Assembly (NCBI GenBank): GCA_947652115.1 | Contig: OX393562.1 | Coordinates: forward strand, 33,114,243 to 33,178,242 | Length of the DNA stretch: 64,000 nucleotides | Direction of reading: 5' to 3' | Origin: Blastomussa wellsi | Taxonomy: Eukaryota; Cnidaria; Anthozoa; Scleractinia; Plerogyridae | Shown: positions 1 through 12,500 of the stretch, piece after piece | How the letters are laid out: the number at the start of each line of letters is the position of its first letter | Numbering within the stretch: position 1 is the stretch's first letter | Made by a program: the position numbers and the translations under genes | The notes under the pieces: model-generated | Seen by the model: only the letters and a program-made list of their open reading frames with translations | Told to the model about the DNA's origin: nothing | Databases searched by the model: none

Positions 1-24
1 GTCCATTTTTGAAGCCAGGCCGTA

Positions 25-715
25 GGTTCCTTTAACTTGGTAGCAAAACTGACTCGCAAAGTTGTTTTAGAAAAAATAAATGGATTTTTTTAGGTAAAAG
101 ACCACCTTAACAATAGCCTTTCGTCGTCAACCCTTTGTGAAAATAAATGGTCGCGTTAACACAAAGATACGCTTCTTCTTAGCGTGGCTATTTCCCGCTC
201 GTTTGTTTAGTATACGTTCATCAGAAACGAGACACACCCCACATAAACGATCCCTGAGCAACACCCTTTTGATCGATGGACACTGAGTTTCAAACAACCT
301 TATCCAGTAAAAATGCCATAAAGAATATAATCCTAACCATCGTAAATGTTTTAGTGTATTTGCTACCATTCCACACAAAACATGAACTGGGGCGTGGTAT
401 TCTCGTGACGATCCGGCGTTTGCGCGTGACCGTTGCCTAAATAAGTGGTATTAAATACCAGTCAAAATGAAATGAAACAGCAATTAATTCCCGACATATC
501 AACTAGATTGGCATGATGTCAACAGTTTCGAGAACTCTTTCTCTCTCTCTTCCGTTAGCTTTTGGATAGCATTGATTGGTTTTCTCATTATTTGCGAAAG
601 GAAGCCTGTATGTATAGAAAACGGCGGTCGACTTCCTGTGCAATCGGTGACAAGTCCCTATTAAATACCAGTTAAACTTAGCAGCGCCGGCTAACCATTC
701 ATGCAGTAATTCTAA
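25..715. repeat. Left copy of a ~700-bp direct duplication
   Basis: This stretch reappears in diverged form at about 1622-2342. Shared landmarks in the same order are a tract reading aagttgttttagaaaa, then agaccaccttaac, then ccattccacacaa, then gaactggggcgtg followed by attctcgtgacgatccggcg, and finally ggctaaccattcatgc. The two copies differ by many substitutions and small indels. I see no conserved reading frame across both copies, and the short ORFs here are interrupted at different places. It may be an old segmental duplication or two copies of an unrecognised element. Confidence 0.7.
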
Positions 716-727
716 AAGGGTGATTCA

Positions 728-1212
728 GGCTCATTTGAAAAAAATTTCGGACATTTTCAGACAATTTAAAAACAGTGGCTCATTTCCAAAAAAATTAATT
801 AATTTCGGACACTTTTAGACAGTTAATAAAAGCAAAACCACCATGACAAACCAATGAATAGTGCCGGATCTTGTGTAGACCTGGATCAGTAAAAATTCTA
901 AGTAAAAAACGGAAGACTGATTCCCACGGTAAAGAGAAGAGATTGAAACAGAAATAATTAAAATAAAAATAAGTAAACTATATTTCCCCGATATTTCGGT
1001 TTGCAAACCAAACCTTCTGCGGAGGCTAAAAGAAATACCAATATCTCTTCTCCTTGTAGTGAAAATTTTCATCCTGGCTCGTTAAAAAAAAAATAATTTC
1101 GGACATTTTCAGACAATTAATTAAAAAACAGTGGTTGGAAAACCGTCCTGGCTCATATTCAACAAAAAAAATTAATTGATTTCGGTCATTTTTCTGACAA
1201 TTATAAAACGGT
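728..1212. repeat. Degenerate tandem array (ggctca...ttcggacattttcagacaat)
   Basis: Four imperfect units can be aligned by eye at about 728, 777, 1075 and 1152. Each begins with ggctcat/gt, followed by an A-rich run, then atttcggacattttcagaca, and an A-rich tail. The third unit is separated from the second by about 230 bases of other sequence. The content is strongly AT-rich and has no coding signal. Confidence 0.55.
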
Positions 1213-1621
1213 TTAACAAAACAAATTAATTATTAACTTGCATACTAGACACAAACTAGACACAGCTTGCCGACTAGACACAATGCAACATATTTCAATT
1301 ATACTTTGCAGGATGCCTTGAAAATCTTTCCGAATGGGAAAATTTCAACCATTGTCCTGGACATTGTTCCTATTTCCATTTTATACGCTCATTCTGGCTG
1401 ACTAACATCAATTCATATTAATATATATTCATATATATATTAATTGGTGGATTCTCATTTACAAGAAAAACTATGACCCAAAAACATTATTTTTAGAGGT
1501 TTGACTCCTCGGCAGTTTACTTACGGACAGAATAAACTTAACTGCATGCCTCTGGAATCTCTCAATACATTAATGCCCCTTTTTTAACTTTGGGGTTGGG
1601 TGAAAGATTCAGGCCCAAGAT

Positions 1622-2342
1622 TCCTTTATATTTGTAACTTAGTAGCAAAATTGACTCACAAAGTTGTTTTAGAAAAAAAAAAGATCTTTTTAGGTATAAG
1701 ACCACCTTAACATTAGCCTTACGTACGTCGTCAACCCTTCTTTGTGAAAGAAAGAAAGGAGAAATAAATGGTCGTGTTAACACAAGGATACGCTTCTTCT
1801 TATTGTGGCCATTTCTTCCCACTCGTTTCTTGTTCGCTACTTGCTCGGCTATCAGAGCAAAGAGAAATGGGGCCTGAAAATCAGAAACGAAAACACGCCC
1901 CACAAAAAGCATCCCTGAGCAACGATGGACACTGAGTTTCAAACAACCTAATCCAGTTAAAAGGCCATAAATAATATAATTCTAACCATCGCAAATGTTG
2001 TTAGTGTATTTGCTACCATTCCACACAACACAAAACATGAACTGGGGCGTGATATTCTCGTGACGATCCGGCGTTTTCACGAGGAGTGTGCGTGACCTTT
2101 GTCTAATATACCAGTCAAAATGAAATGACACCACAATTATTGCCGAGAATTGACATCATGTCAGCAGTTTCGAGATCCGTTAGCTTTTGGATAGTATTGA
2201 TTGGTTTTCTCACTGTTTGCGAAAGGAAGTCTGCATGTAAAAGAAGTGCGCGGTCGACTTTCTGGGTGATCGGTGACTAGGTCCCCACAACTGAAATACC
2301 AGTTACTAAGCAGTACCGGCTAACCATTCATGCCATAAAAGT
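1622..2342. repeat. Right copy of the ~700-bp direct duplication
   Basis: Diverged second copy of 25-715, in the same orientation. It carries a small insertion around 1835-1885 absent from the left copy and lacks the ctctctctct run seen near 540. The two copies are separated by about 900 bases that include the tandem array at 728-1212 and AT-rich spacer. Confidence 0.7.
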
Positions 2343-3668
2343 GACTCATTTCCTCTCTAGAAAAATATGGGTTGCGATTTAGCGGGAGACAACCATTCTG
2401 CTGGAACATGCAATGGAAACTCTCTCAAAATAGCTGAACATCTTGTTCCCGTCATATCTCAATAGGCCTGCATTCGTTGTATTATTCTTTTTCTTTTTGT
2501 TTGGAAACCATCCCTTCTGCCTAACACAGAATACGTGGTGATCATGAAGAATTGAACTGACTCCGGAAAATAATTCGGGGGCAAAATACCCATGTCGCAG
2601 CCGGAACACGTAAACCTGTGGGCGGAATACCATGCAAGTCCCCCAAAACGAAATTCCTTAAGCAAAGATGTTTATCTTGGCGATAGCAGTGACAAGCAAG
2701 AAACTGAAGTCCACTCAATATCTTCCAAGAAAGCGCATGGTCCTAACTGCACTAAAACTCCTATTGGGTCCGAATTTGAATATTAAACACCCAAAGCGAA
2801 TATTTGAAAAGTAAAAAAACTCCGATGTTTTAGTCGGTTGGGTTTTGTATTGTTTCTGCAGGAATCCCGTTGTGGTTAGTTGTGTAAATAAGCTGAACAA
2901 ATAACAAAATTGCAAAAAATGCGGCTTTATCATGAGAAAATCGGCGAAAGTTGGCCATTTTGCAGCTCGATTATTATATCACGAAGCCAATATTTATCCT
3001 GTGCCAAATCGACTTGCACCTATCTAACTTCGCTTCGCAGCCGAGCCAAAATCCTAATTTCGTTGTTTCCCGAAGTGTGAAATTGAAAAGGAGTGGAGCG
3101 AAAACGATCCTGTTAACGCCAATTTATTGACAACAAAATTTAGAAAACGTTGACAAAAATAATTGAATTACACAGGGTATCATGCCTCTTTGACAGAAAT
3201 CTCAGTGTAAATGGCCTCAAGGCACAAATTTGTCCCGGAAAACAGCGATGCCGTTGGAATTTGGTCGCTTGTTATGTTGTTGTGCAGCTGCATCTTTCAA
3301 AACCACTCGATTTTGAAGCAAGAAAATGTTTGTGTGGGTTTCTATAGGTTGATAGTGATGTCAGGCTATAGTAATTGCGTTGGTGTTGACTCATGGTCGG
3401 TTTCCAAGAGACCTTGCTCACCGGGAAGGATGTAGCGAAATTATAATTACCGTTCCCCAAGCAAACTCCTGAATATTTTGATGAAATACTTCGCAACATT
3501 GATGTGAACTTGTGCATATTTTTCCATTGTCATTAACAGCCCCAGCGGGATATATTGCTCATTTCTCAGCGCTCATTGGTTAAAAAACAAAGCTTACAAT
3601 TAATTCTGAGTTGATTGACAGCGAGGGCAAGGAAACGACGCCGCGCCAAGCGAACGACGAATGTTAAG
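2343..3668. other. Intergenic region and presumed 5' flank of the ZO gene
   Basis: No exon with matching splice sites or recognisable protein was found here. The short ORFs at 2379-2665 (-) and 2592-2786 (+) overlap one another and resemble nothing. The last 120 bases before the ZO start become richer in CG, with an ATTGG (inverted CCAAT) at 3575-3579. That fits a promoter or 5' UTR, but no TATA box is obvious and the transcription start cannot be placed. Confidence 0.4.
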
Positions 3669-3963
3669 ATGGCTGCGTTAAAGCCATATCAGAGCGCTTT
3701 GCTAGAAAATCGAGACCTTATTCTGAGAGATGTGAGGACAAATGAAGTTTGTCCGTTGCTGTATGTGAGCGGTGTACTGACTCAGAAAGAAATTGATGGA
3801 ATAAACATTGGGCGGACCCCGCAGGAACGAACGGAAAGCTTGCTTGACTTACTCCATTACAAGGGGCCGAATGGATTTCAAGAGCTGTGTGTTGCGTTAG
3901 AAGATTCACATCCACACTTGGCAGCGAAACTTAGGGCCAAGAACCCGCAAGTTGAAGTTTTAG
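3669..3963 (+). CDS. TJP1: ZO exon 1: CARD domain
   Basis: Encodes residues 1-98. The pattern fits a caspase-recruitment domain: [12 protein letters not shown] in helix 1, [17 protein letters not shown] in helices 2-3, [20 protein letters not shown] (the typical LLDLL..KGP.AF signature) in helices 4-5, then [15 protein letters not shown] in helix 6. CARDs form homotypic death-fold contacts in apoptotic and inflammatory scaffolds. Among MAGUKs, N-terminal CARDs are known in the CARMA/CARD-MAGUK group and in DLG5, but not in vertebrate ZO proteins. The exon ends in phase 1 at a gtgagc donor, and the next acceptor at 4308-4309 restores the frame. A short upstream ORF (3661-3681) overlaps the start codon. 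Confidence 0.85.
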
Positions 3964-6900
3964 GTGAGCTGTTAGGGTGCTTAAGAAAAATTTAGCCGCC
4001 TTGAATTTAAAGAACCCTTCGACACGCTTGTGAGAACACTTCTTTGCATAGTTCGTGCATTTGGAACAGCAGCTCGAACTGCTTTCATTAAAGCTTTATT
4101 CCCGTTCTGTACGCGGCAATTTGTTTTGTTTTTATGCAGGTTTTTTTTGTTGATACGGATTTATTAATGTATGCAAAACAGGCTAACCAGCGTTTATTGG
4201 CTTGAGTCATGACACTGGTTTGTCGTCTCATGTGTTTACAGCTAGACGACAGGAAATTCATTTCTTCTTAGTTCTAACGCCTTCCTTTTCGTCCGTTGCA
4301 TAATTTCAGAAGGCAAACCAAGGGAATCTTACCCAAGGTATTCCAGCCCTCAGAGGGTTCGAGAGTTTGAGCAACGCGAGAATAACAACAACGAATTTTA
4401 CAACGCTAAACGCGACCGTGACTACTACACACCTGAAAGGAGCTTCCAACAAGACGAACAGCCCCGCAAAGAAATGAGAGGGGAAGAACACAGTGGAAGA
4501 GACTACTCGTACGAGCGAGGGAGAGAAGTTGCTCAATACCTCACTGAAAAGCATGGCGACGGACGAAACTTCGTGGAGAATGACAATGGCAGTGAACGAA
4601 ACTATCGAAAGTCCGTTGGCGACGCTAGCGTAAGTTTTGATGTTATCAACTCCAGTATTTTTAAGCTTACTACGTTATACGGCGTTCAATATCAATTTGG
4701 TTTACTGATTCGCTACATTTTTTATTGGTATGAGGAAAGAAAGGTGCTTTTAGAGTATTTGGTGTGACTGATACGCTTGGTTATCACGGGAACTTGATAT
4801 GTGCATGTTCGAATGGTTGTTGTGTGAAAATTGACAATGAAATATTTTCAACGCTCGGAATGTAGAGTATGCGTGGTGGTTAGCGTTTATCTGGCGCATG
4901 TGTTAACATGGTTGTCCACGTTTGGGTAACGTAGTGTAGATCACAGCTAAAATTAGTGTGTTATAATTAAAAACCCACTATGCTGTCACGAATTTGTAAA
5001 AAGAAGCTAAATTGTCTATTGCGAGGCGTTGTTTATGCCCATGGGAGCAAGTACTACTGAACATATCGATCGACTCTCGTACAGCAAATCGTGTCAAAGG
5101 GTCAGTTATATTTTCGTGTTTCGAATGAAGGTTATTAGGTGCAATTTATCCGTCGATTAATGTGGCTGACGCTAATCAGTTGTTTAAAATGTTCCACTCG
5201 ATTACCGACGTTTTCCAAGTCAAAAACATTTACTTGCAAGAAATTTCCTGATGTGGAAGGTTGTACGTATGATGTCATGTTCGCTAACTAGCTGGTTCGT
5301 CAAACGAATGTTTAGTTACTTGAAGTCCTTCATGGAACTCCAAAAAAAATTATTTCCGTGGAAGTCCCTGGGTTCTAACCCCACCTTTTAATTTCAGTGT
5401 TATGGTTGACAAACTTTTCTATTAAACGAAAATTAGAACTGATCAACGTCCATTTCGAACAACAAATCGATCTTTGCAGCAGCTAAAAACCGTGGGTGGA
5501 ATATAAGCGAGTGCTATTTTGTGTTCGTTCTTGTCAGAGCTATTTTCAGCAATTCTGATTCGTTTTATATATTGCAATCGGGATAGTCTTCATGGCTCAG
5601 TGACTTTTTTCGCTTCTCTATTTATTCGGATTAGATCCAGTTTCAAAATCGAGTAGTTGTCGTTAAAAGCTATTTTATCATTAATTCAATCGCAGAAGTA
5701 TGGTTTGGAGAGTAAACAGAACGAAAGCAGTTGTTGTTGATGCGTCTTCGAGTACACGTACTGGACAAACGGCTCAACTAAATATCGTCACGGAGAGTAT
5801 ATTCGTTCGCGTCCCCATTGTTAGTTTTCTTTTGTACTTCAGGAAAAAGTTTTATTGTTGTTCCTTTGTTTACCACACCATGGAAGACGCCCGAGCCTTG
5901 GGTTGTAAAATATATTAGACAGCAATAAATATATTTGCACGTCAAACAATTTTTCAATAGCTGGCAGTTGCGCTAATGTTATGTCAGGAACAACAAGGGG
6001 ATCACAGATTGTTGTTGGTTTATTCTGGGATGTCCATATATCAGCTCTCAATTGGGAGCTGTGTTTTTAACCCAGCTTGCGCACAGGTTATAATTCATAT
6101 TAACAAAAATATAGTTATAAATAACAATTCAAATTCCCCAGCTTCTAACATTATTGGAATGCACATCTTGTAAGCCCTTTATCAACATATATTGCTCATA
6201 GACAAAATATTTAGCTAGAGATTATTTTATCTGGAGAGATCTTTCTGCCCTTGTACTTAAACAAAGTCTATCATGCAGCTCTTGGAGAAATAGCAGGGAT
6301 ACTGCCTTTTGAGGTTAACCTGTTGCGGCTATCTATTTTTTATTGTAGTAGTTTTGGCAGGGAATCACTAAAACAATGTGAACTCAGTCTTTTTTAAACT
6401 GCTGGGATTCTAAAACAAACAGTATTTGCTGTGTTTTTAAAAGTTCCTTTCTAATTGATTCAAAGTTTAGTCTGTGCGTTTTGCATAATTATTCAAGGTT
6501 TGCCACTAGGAAAACCTGGTGCATCAAAAGATAGAAAGTACGTTTTAGTCAATATGTATATCTCGTCAAAATTAAATTCCATTGAATAATTATGTACTTT
6601 GGTGAATTGGATGAGTTTAATTTTTCCTGACCAATTGTTTGTTTTCCATGTTCTCAGCCACATCGTCATCGTCACATAGTTTGATCTTTTAAGAGGAAGT
6701 ACAAAATGCCAATAAAACAATTACTTTGTCCCTCTATACACTAGTTTTAGAATAATAGCATATTTACCATTAATTATTAACCAAATTGGCAACTTGTCAG
6801 AGAATGTTTATGTAATTTCAGTTACCATAGCAACTAAAATGGCAACATCTCAAGGGTGACAGGGTTTTTTTTTTTTCAGAATTAAAAATGGAGCATCAGT

Positions 6901-9515
6901 TTCAATTTCAGTAAATGGTTTGGATTTTTCCCAAACTTGGGATAATATTTAGATTTAGCCAAGCCTGAAAGTTTACCATCGCACCAGTCACTTTTATTGG
7001 CATGGTCGTTTGAGCTTACTTTCTTGCGTTTTCACTTCAATGGTTTTGGTGTTTTGGTTTCTTTGTCATTGGTAATTTACAATTGCCAGTCACTTATTTT
7101 TTAAATAAATAGTAACACTAGGAAGTGCCAGTATTAAGACCCAAAATCTCTCCCGTACGAGGAGTACTTAAAGCGTTCTAAGGATACAGCGGTACACCAG
7201 TGAGAATTTCTTGCATGATGAATTGATTTTACCAGGGTCTGTCCCAGCGACCTTCTATATACCTCAAAAACCTCAATCTCATGACTGATCAAAAGTACTG
7301 TAAGCACTTGGGACAATGCCTCACAAAATTGTTGTTGGCAAAACACATCCTGGTACGAGAAGGCGGAAATCTTTGGAAATGTTTGGAACGACCTTGAGAG
7401 TCTTCTGACATGCACTTATGTCCAGGATTGAAGGCAATTGCAAAATTTACAAATTTTATGTTTTTTGTGATGGTCTTGCGAAAATTGCGCATTTTACAGA
7501 TTTTACATTTTTCTTGATTTTAGTAATTTTGGTAAAATGTGCAATTTTAGTTAAATTGGCAGTGTTGTCGAGATCCCTCCTTGAAGCCCCTTGTTATGGT
7601 AATCATAACACATCAGTTTATGTTAATCACAACACATCGGTTAAGCATGGTTGCGGGTTTTACATAATTTGCTAAAATAGCTGGTTTTACAAATTATGGA
7701 ATTCGCTATTTTAGCCCTTTTGAGGGGTTAATCTTTGTTTTTTGTAAACATATCTTTATTTAATCAAGCTAATGGTAAAATTTCCCAGTTGACACATTGC
7801 AATCCCTAAGGTGTCTTGTGTCAACATACAATGGGATAATGTACACATAGACATTTTAGCCAATGTGCATGTTGTGTAAAGAGTTATTCACTTGTCACGT
7901 TTTTAGTTTATCATTTTGTTCAGTGTGTAGCACCTTGTGTGTATGTAAAAATTAATGTGTCAAGCATGTGAATTTCTTGTTGATATTTTGCCTAGTTTGT
8001 TATAATTATATTTTACTTACTGCAGTTTTTTTGTTTTCAACAGCCCACTGAACAGTATTCCTGGGAACGAAAAACGATTGTTTTAGAAAAGGTGAGTTGT
8101 TGGTGATATATTATCCCTGAAAAACATTTAGCAGTAAATATTAGATATGAGCAACAGTGTGCAGTTTTGTTTTGTAAAGTAATGTACTTTATGATTTCCA
8201 CATTAAGTCATGTTATTATGGTGTGGTTCTTTATACTTGATTAAATGCATTTTGTGAGTCAGTTTATTATGTTGCATGTTTGAAATCATTTTTCCAAGCA
8301 TGAAGCTGTTTGTGAATGTTTGTCTTGGATGCAGTTTTAGTATGTGGAAAGGTTTTGCAAACTGATCTTTTAAAGAAAACAATAACATTAATTGGTAACT
8401 CTTCTCAAGTTGTGGTTGGATAGAACAGCATGTTGAGTGTATAGAGGCATCAGAAATTCATTCATTTTTATGCACTTGCAAGTCAAAGTTCTTGTTGTGT
8501 TTGTCAAATGTATTTAACTTGTGTATTCATTTTCACAACTTCCTTGTAATCAAGATTAAGATATGTTGTGATTTTTTAAAACAATTTCCAAATTAAAAAA
8601 CTATTTAAAAACAAAAAGTACTTGATTTTTGTGCATGAGATTCGTTTTAGTAATGTGAAAGGTACTATTTGAGATCTTTGTATTGAAAACAATAGAAAAA
8701 TAGTCTTGAAATATTATCTGTCAAAATACTGAGATGCAGAAAAAAGCTATTTGGAATTGAATTGCTACTTCCAGTTATTAACTCTACAAAAGTTTTTTGC
8801 TGAATCGTAATGATTTGTCACATTCAGCAAGTTCTTATTTTAGGTTGAAACAAGGTTAGAAAAATTAGGTTTTGGTTTGCTCTTGGAAAGAAACAGAACA
8901 TGTAATTTTTTGTCTACATGTCCAGCAGCTGGACAGACTTTCATGGTATTCTGTCTGGCAGTCAAATTATCCATTGTAATTATGTAGAGCACTGCCTTAA
9001 CCAACAAATAAAAGCTAACTGCAAGCAAACTGGAGTGAAAGCTAACCAGAAGCAAACCAGAGCGAAATCTAGCTGTTGGTCAGGAGTGAAAGCTAACCAC
9101 ACTTGAGAAAGCCTAACTGCAGGCAAGCAAGCCACGATAAAAGCTAACCACAAGCAAGTCAGATGATATCAGGCAAACTAAGCACTGTTAAGTACAAGCA
9201 CAAGACCTGGTTCACTAAATAGGAAACGATCGTCCTTTTGATTGCTGGGCACAGAGTTTTCTGAAACGCCTGTCCAGCTTCCAGACATCTCATCTAATTT
9301 TTAATGCAGTGTATTAAGGCATCTCGCAATGTTGTTTGTCAGGAGGTTAAAATCAAATCTTGTCAAAGTCAAATCTTTCACTTCTGTTGTCTAAAAAAAC
9401 TAACACAGATGCTGGTCACAGGATTTTGTTTGTCTTCTGCAACTGGAAATAAAATTTGCCATACGATAATATCAGGAACACATTGTACCTTTGCAGTAAA
9501 TATTTTGTCCTGTAG

Positions 9516-9560
<45 letters not shown>

Positions 9561-12500
9561 GTATAACAATATAATTTGGTTTTATCAACTGGGTTGATAA
9601 TGTCAATTGGCCACCGTAAAGAGATTCAAGAGCTGACGTTTCGAGCGTTAGCCCTTCGTTGGAGCGAATCGCTCCGACGAAGGGCTAACACTCGAAACGT
9701 CAGCTCTTGAATCTCTTTACGGTGGCCAATTGACATTATCAACCCAGTTGATAAAACCAAATTATTTTGTCCTGTAGTTGAGCTGGGTGAAACTTTGCGT
9801 TCATGTTTTCGGATCGTTAACAAAACTGTGACATTAATTTTTGAAATGTTATGACCGGGTAGTAATGAACTTAGAAGAATAGAAAAACAGCTTGTTCTCT
9901 CATAACAGAGACCATTATGTGAACTTTATAATCAAAGCAAATATTAAGAATTATTTTGTTACATTTACATCCTTATGTATTCAAATTCCTCAGCAATTTG
10001 CAATCATGCATCAAAGGGATTTAGTGCTAGAACCTCTACCCAAAATTAAAACAGTTATTCTCTTCAGATATCTGGTTGTTCTAATACCTTTCTGTCTTTG
10101 TAATTTCTCCTAACCAGATTAAGTAATCTTTCTATATTTTGCTTTTAGTTAATGCTTTTCTTGGTTTGAAATTAACAACCTCTTAATTGCAGGCCAATTC
10201 CAACCAGGGTTTTGGTATTGCCGTTTCTGGCGGAAGAGATAACCCACACTTTAAGAGTGGGGATATGTCCATTGTCGTCTCTGACATTGTGCAAGGGAGC
10301 CCTTCTGATGGACTTTTAAAGTAAGATTAAACACAATTATTAAAATCATTCAAACAAAATATGAAATCAATGGCAGACAGTTATTTAGTAATAGATAGAT
10401 TTAGCCTAGCCTAAAAGCGGAGCTCCATAGTTTTGCTGGTTCTTAATAATTTCTCTAAAATAAATAAGAAAAATTAAAAGCGTCAACTCCAATTGCAGAA
10501 TTTCTGTTGAGAATGACCGTAAAAAATTAAAAAATGCTGCCAGAAGAAAAAAATCGGACCTGAGCCCGCGATCAATGAAAAACAATGTCTGGTCAGCGGT
10601 CAACTTCAAGAAAACATGTTACCTCAACGAGATCTAAATCTGAGCCTGTGATCTGGTCATGTGATACTGGTCAGCGGATACCTCGATTTGACAGCTGTCA
10701 ATTGACCATAACATAGATGTCCAATACCAAAGATGTAAGCTGATAAGGCTGACAAGGTATTGACAAGGCATGGCTACCCCCAATGTCCGCCATTTTGTGC
10801 GACATCATCGTCATTGGGCACACATGCCTGTGATCCATGCCACTGGCCATGTTGACCATGAATTGAATGCATGATTCTCCTATTTCTATGCGTGCACGAC
10901 TGTCCTTCTCCTATGGTTATGGGGCTCTGCTTTGCAGCCTTTAGGGCTGCTGGAGCTCCGCTATAAAATAATTATTAATATAAGAGATTTCCTTGTCCTT
11001 AAAGAAATGCAAAATAAATTGTTATTAATATTAATATGCAGTAAGCATTTGTACATTAATTATTCCATTATTGTGCAGGAGGACTTAGTTAATATGTTCT
11101 TGATTACAGTATAATCACAAATTCCCAGAATGATATGTACCTTTGGAAGAAAAACTTACAAATTGTGGCGATTGTATTTAGTAGTATTTCCTGTAAGCTC
11201 GATTCCTATGATGACAGGTGAACTACCAGTAGTCGTTCAACTTTCCTCTTTCATTTTAGGGTTAATGACATCATTCTTCAAGTGAATGATATAAATGTTG
11301 AGAATGTGATGCACTCAGTTGCTGTGCAAGCCTTGAAGGACAGTGGGAACTCTGCAAGACTTGTAAGTCTAATTTGCATGGTTGGTTTTATCACTCTGTA
11401 AATCTAATTTCATAATTTTACGCAATCGGTATTTAATCTGATTTGTCCTCTCTTTTTGTCTTTTAGGCCATTAAACGAAGAAAGTCCATTTCCACAATGG
11501 CAACCCCAAGAGAAGGAAGTAAGGTTCCGCAAGCTGTTACACTCATCAGGGAACATCAAAATAAAGGTAACTTTGTGACCCATGCATGATTACTGTTACT
11601 CAGACGTGCACTGTGCTTCAGTCCTGCTTGCAGCAACTGTGAGGAACTGTTCTCGAGTGTAAACAGTTTTAATGGCCAAAAATTAATTTAACAGTCATTC
11701 TAAAATCCCTAAATGGCTGATATGCAGAAAGTCAAAGTCTAAATGCGACTTAAAAATTGTGATATGCTATTACAACAAAACTGCATATTCAAATTTGCTG
11801 TTTTGCCCACTTCCCATATTAATAGTGGATTTTGTTGTTTATCAAACATGAGCACTCCCCACTTTTTGTCAAGTTCCTGATCTTGTTAGAAGCTGTAGAC
11901 CAGCTAATTTCACCCACTGAAAGAGTGTTGGAGCTGGCCGATTTATTGCACTGGGAAACAAAGCCGCAACAAAGAATTACAAGTCAGGCAGCTGGAGAGA
12001 GACAAAGTGGCGAATCCTAAGACCTTGTTTTTAATTTATTGGTGTGATAGGTTATGGTTTTTCTCTTGGTGGATCTATGTTCATCAAAGAGATTGATAAG
12101 AATGGCCTGGTTGCAAGACAAGGTGAATTGAAGTCTGGAGATGTCATTCTGAAGGTGTGTACATGCAACATTAGTTAACACGCTCTGCAAGTCAACTCAA
12201 ATAACCTATTGGCACCTGTACCATAACTGACCAGAAAATGTCAAAAATGTCTGACTAAAAAATGCATTTTTTCAAAAAATCTGCAGGTGTCAATGTTCCA
12301 TAAATTATATCTATGCCTCCTCCACAGAAGGGATTTTTCCTAAGACACCCCTTCCCTTCCAGAAATTCCAATCAAACTTCATATAGATTTTTTAAAACTG
12401 TTTTGGCCTTGGAATTTCCTGGAACTACAATGTATGCAGTGGGACAAAGGAATGCAGAACCTTTTTATAACCTGAATTTATAAAATATAAAATAATAATG

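Noticed and set aside
1240..1285. CRISPR-like short repeats (actagacaca three times)
   Set aside because: The units are 10-12 bases, irregularly spaced, in eukaryotic DNA; simple local repeat.
6498..6537. Possible micro-exon flanked by AG and GT in ZO intron 2
   Set aside because: 40 bases would shift the frame between exons 2 and 3, which join perfectly without it.
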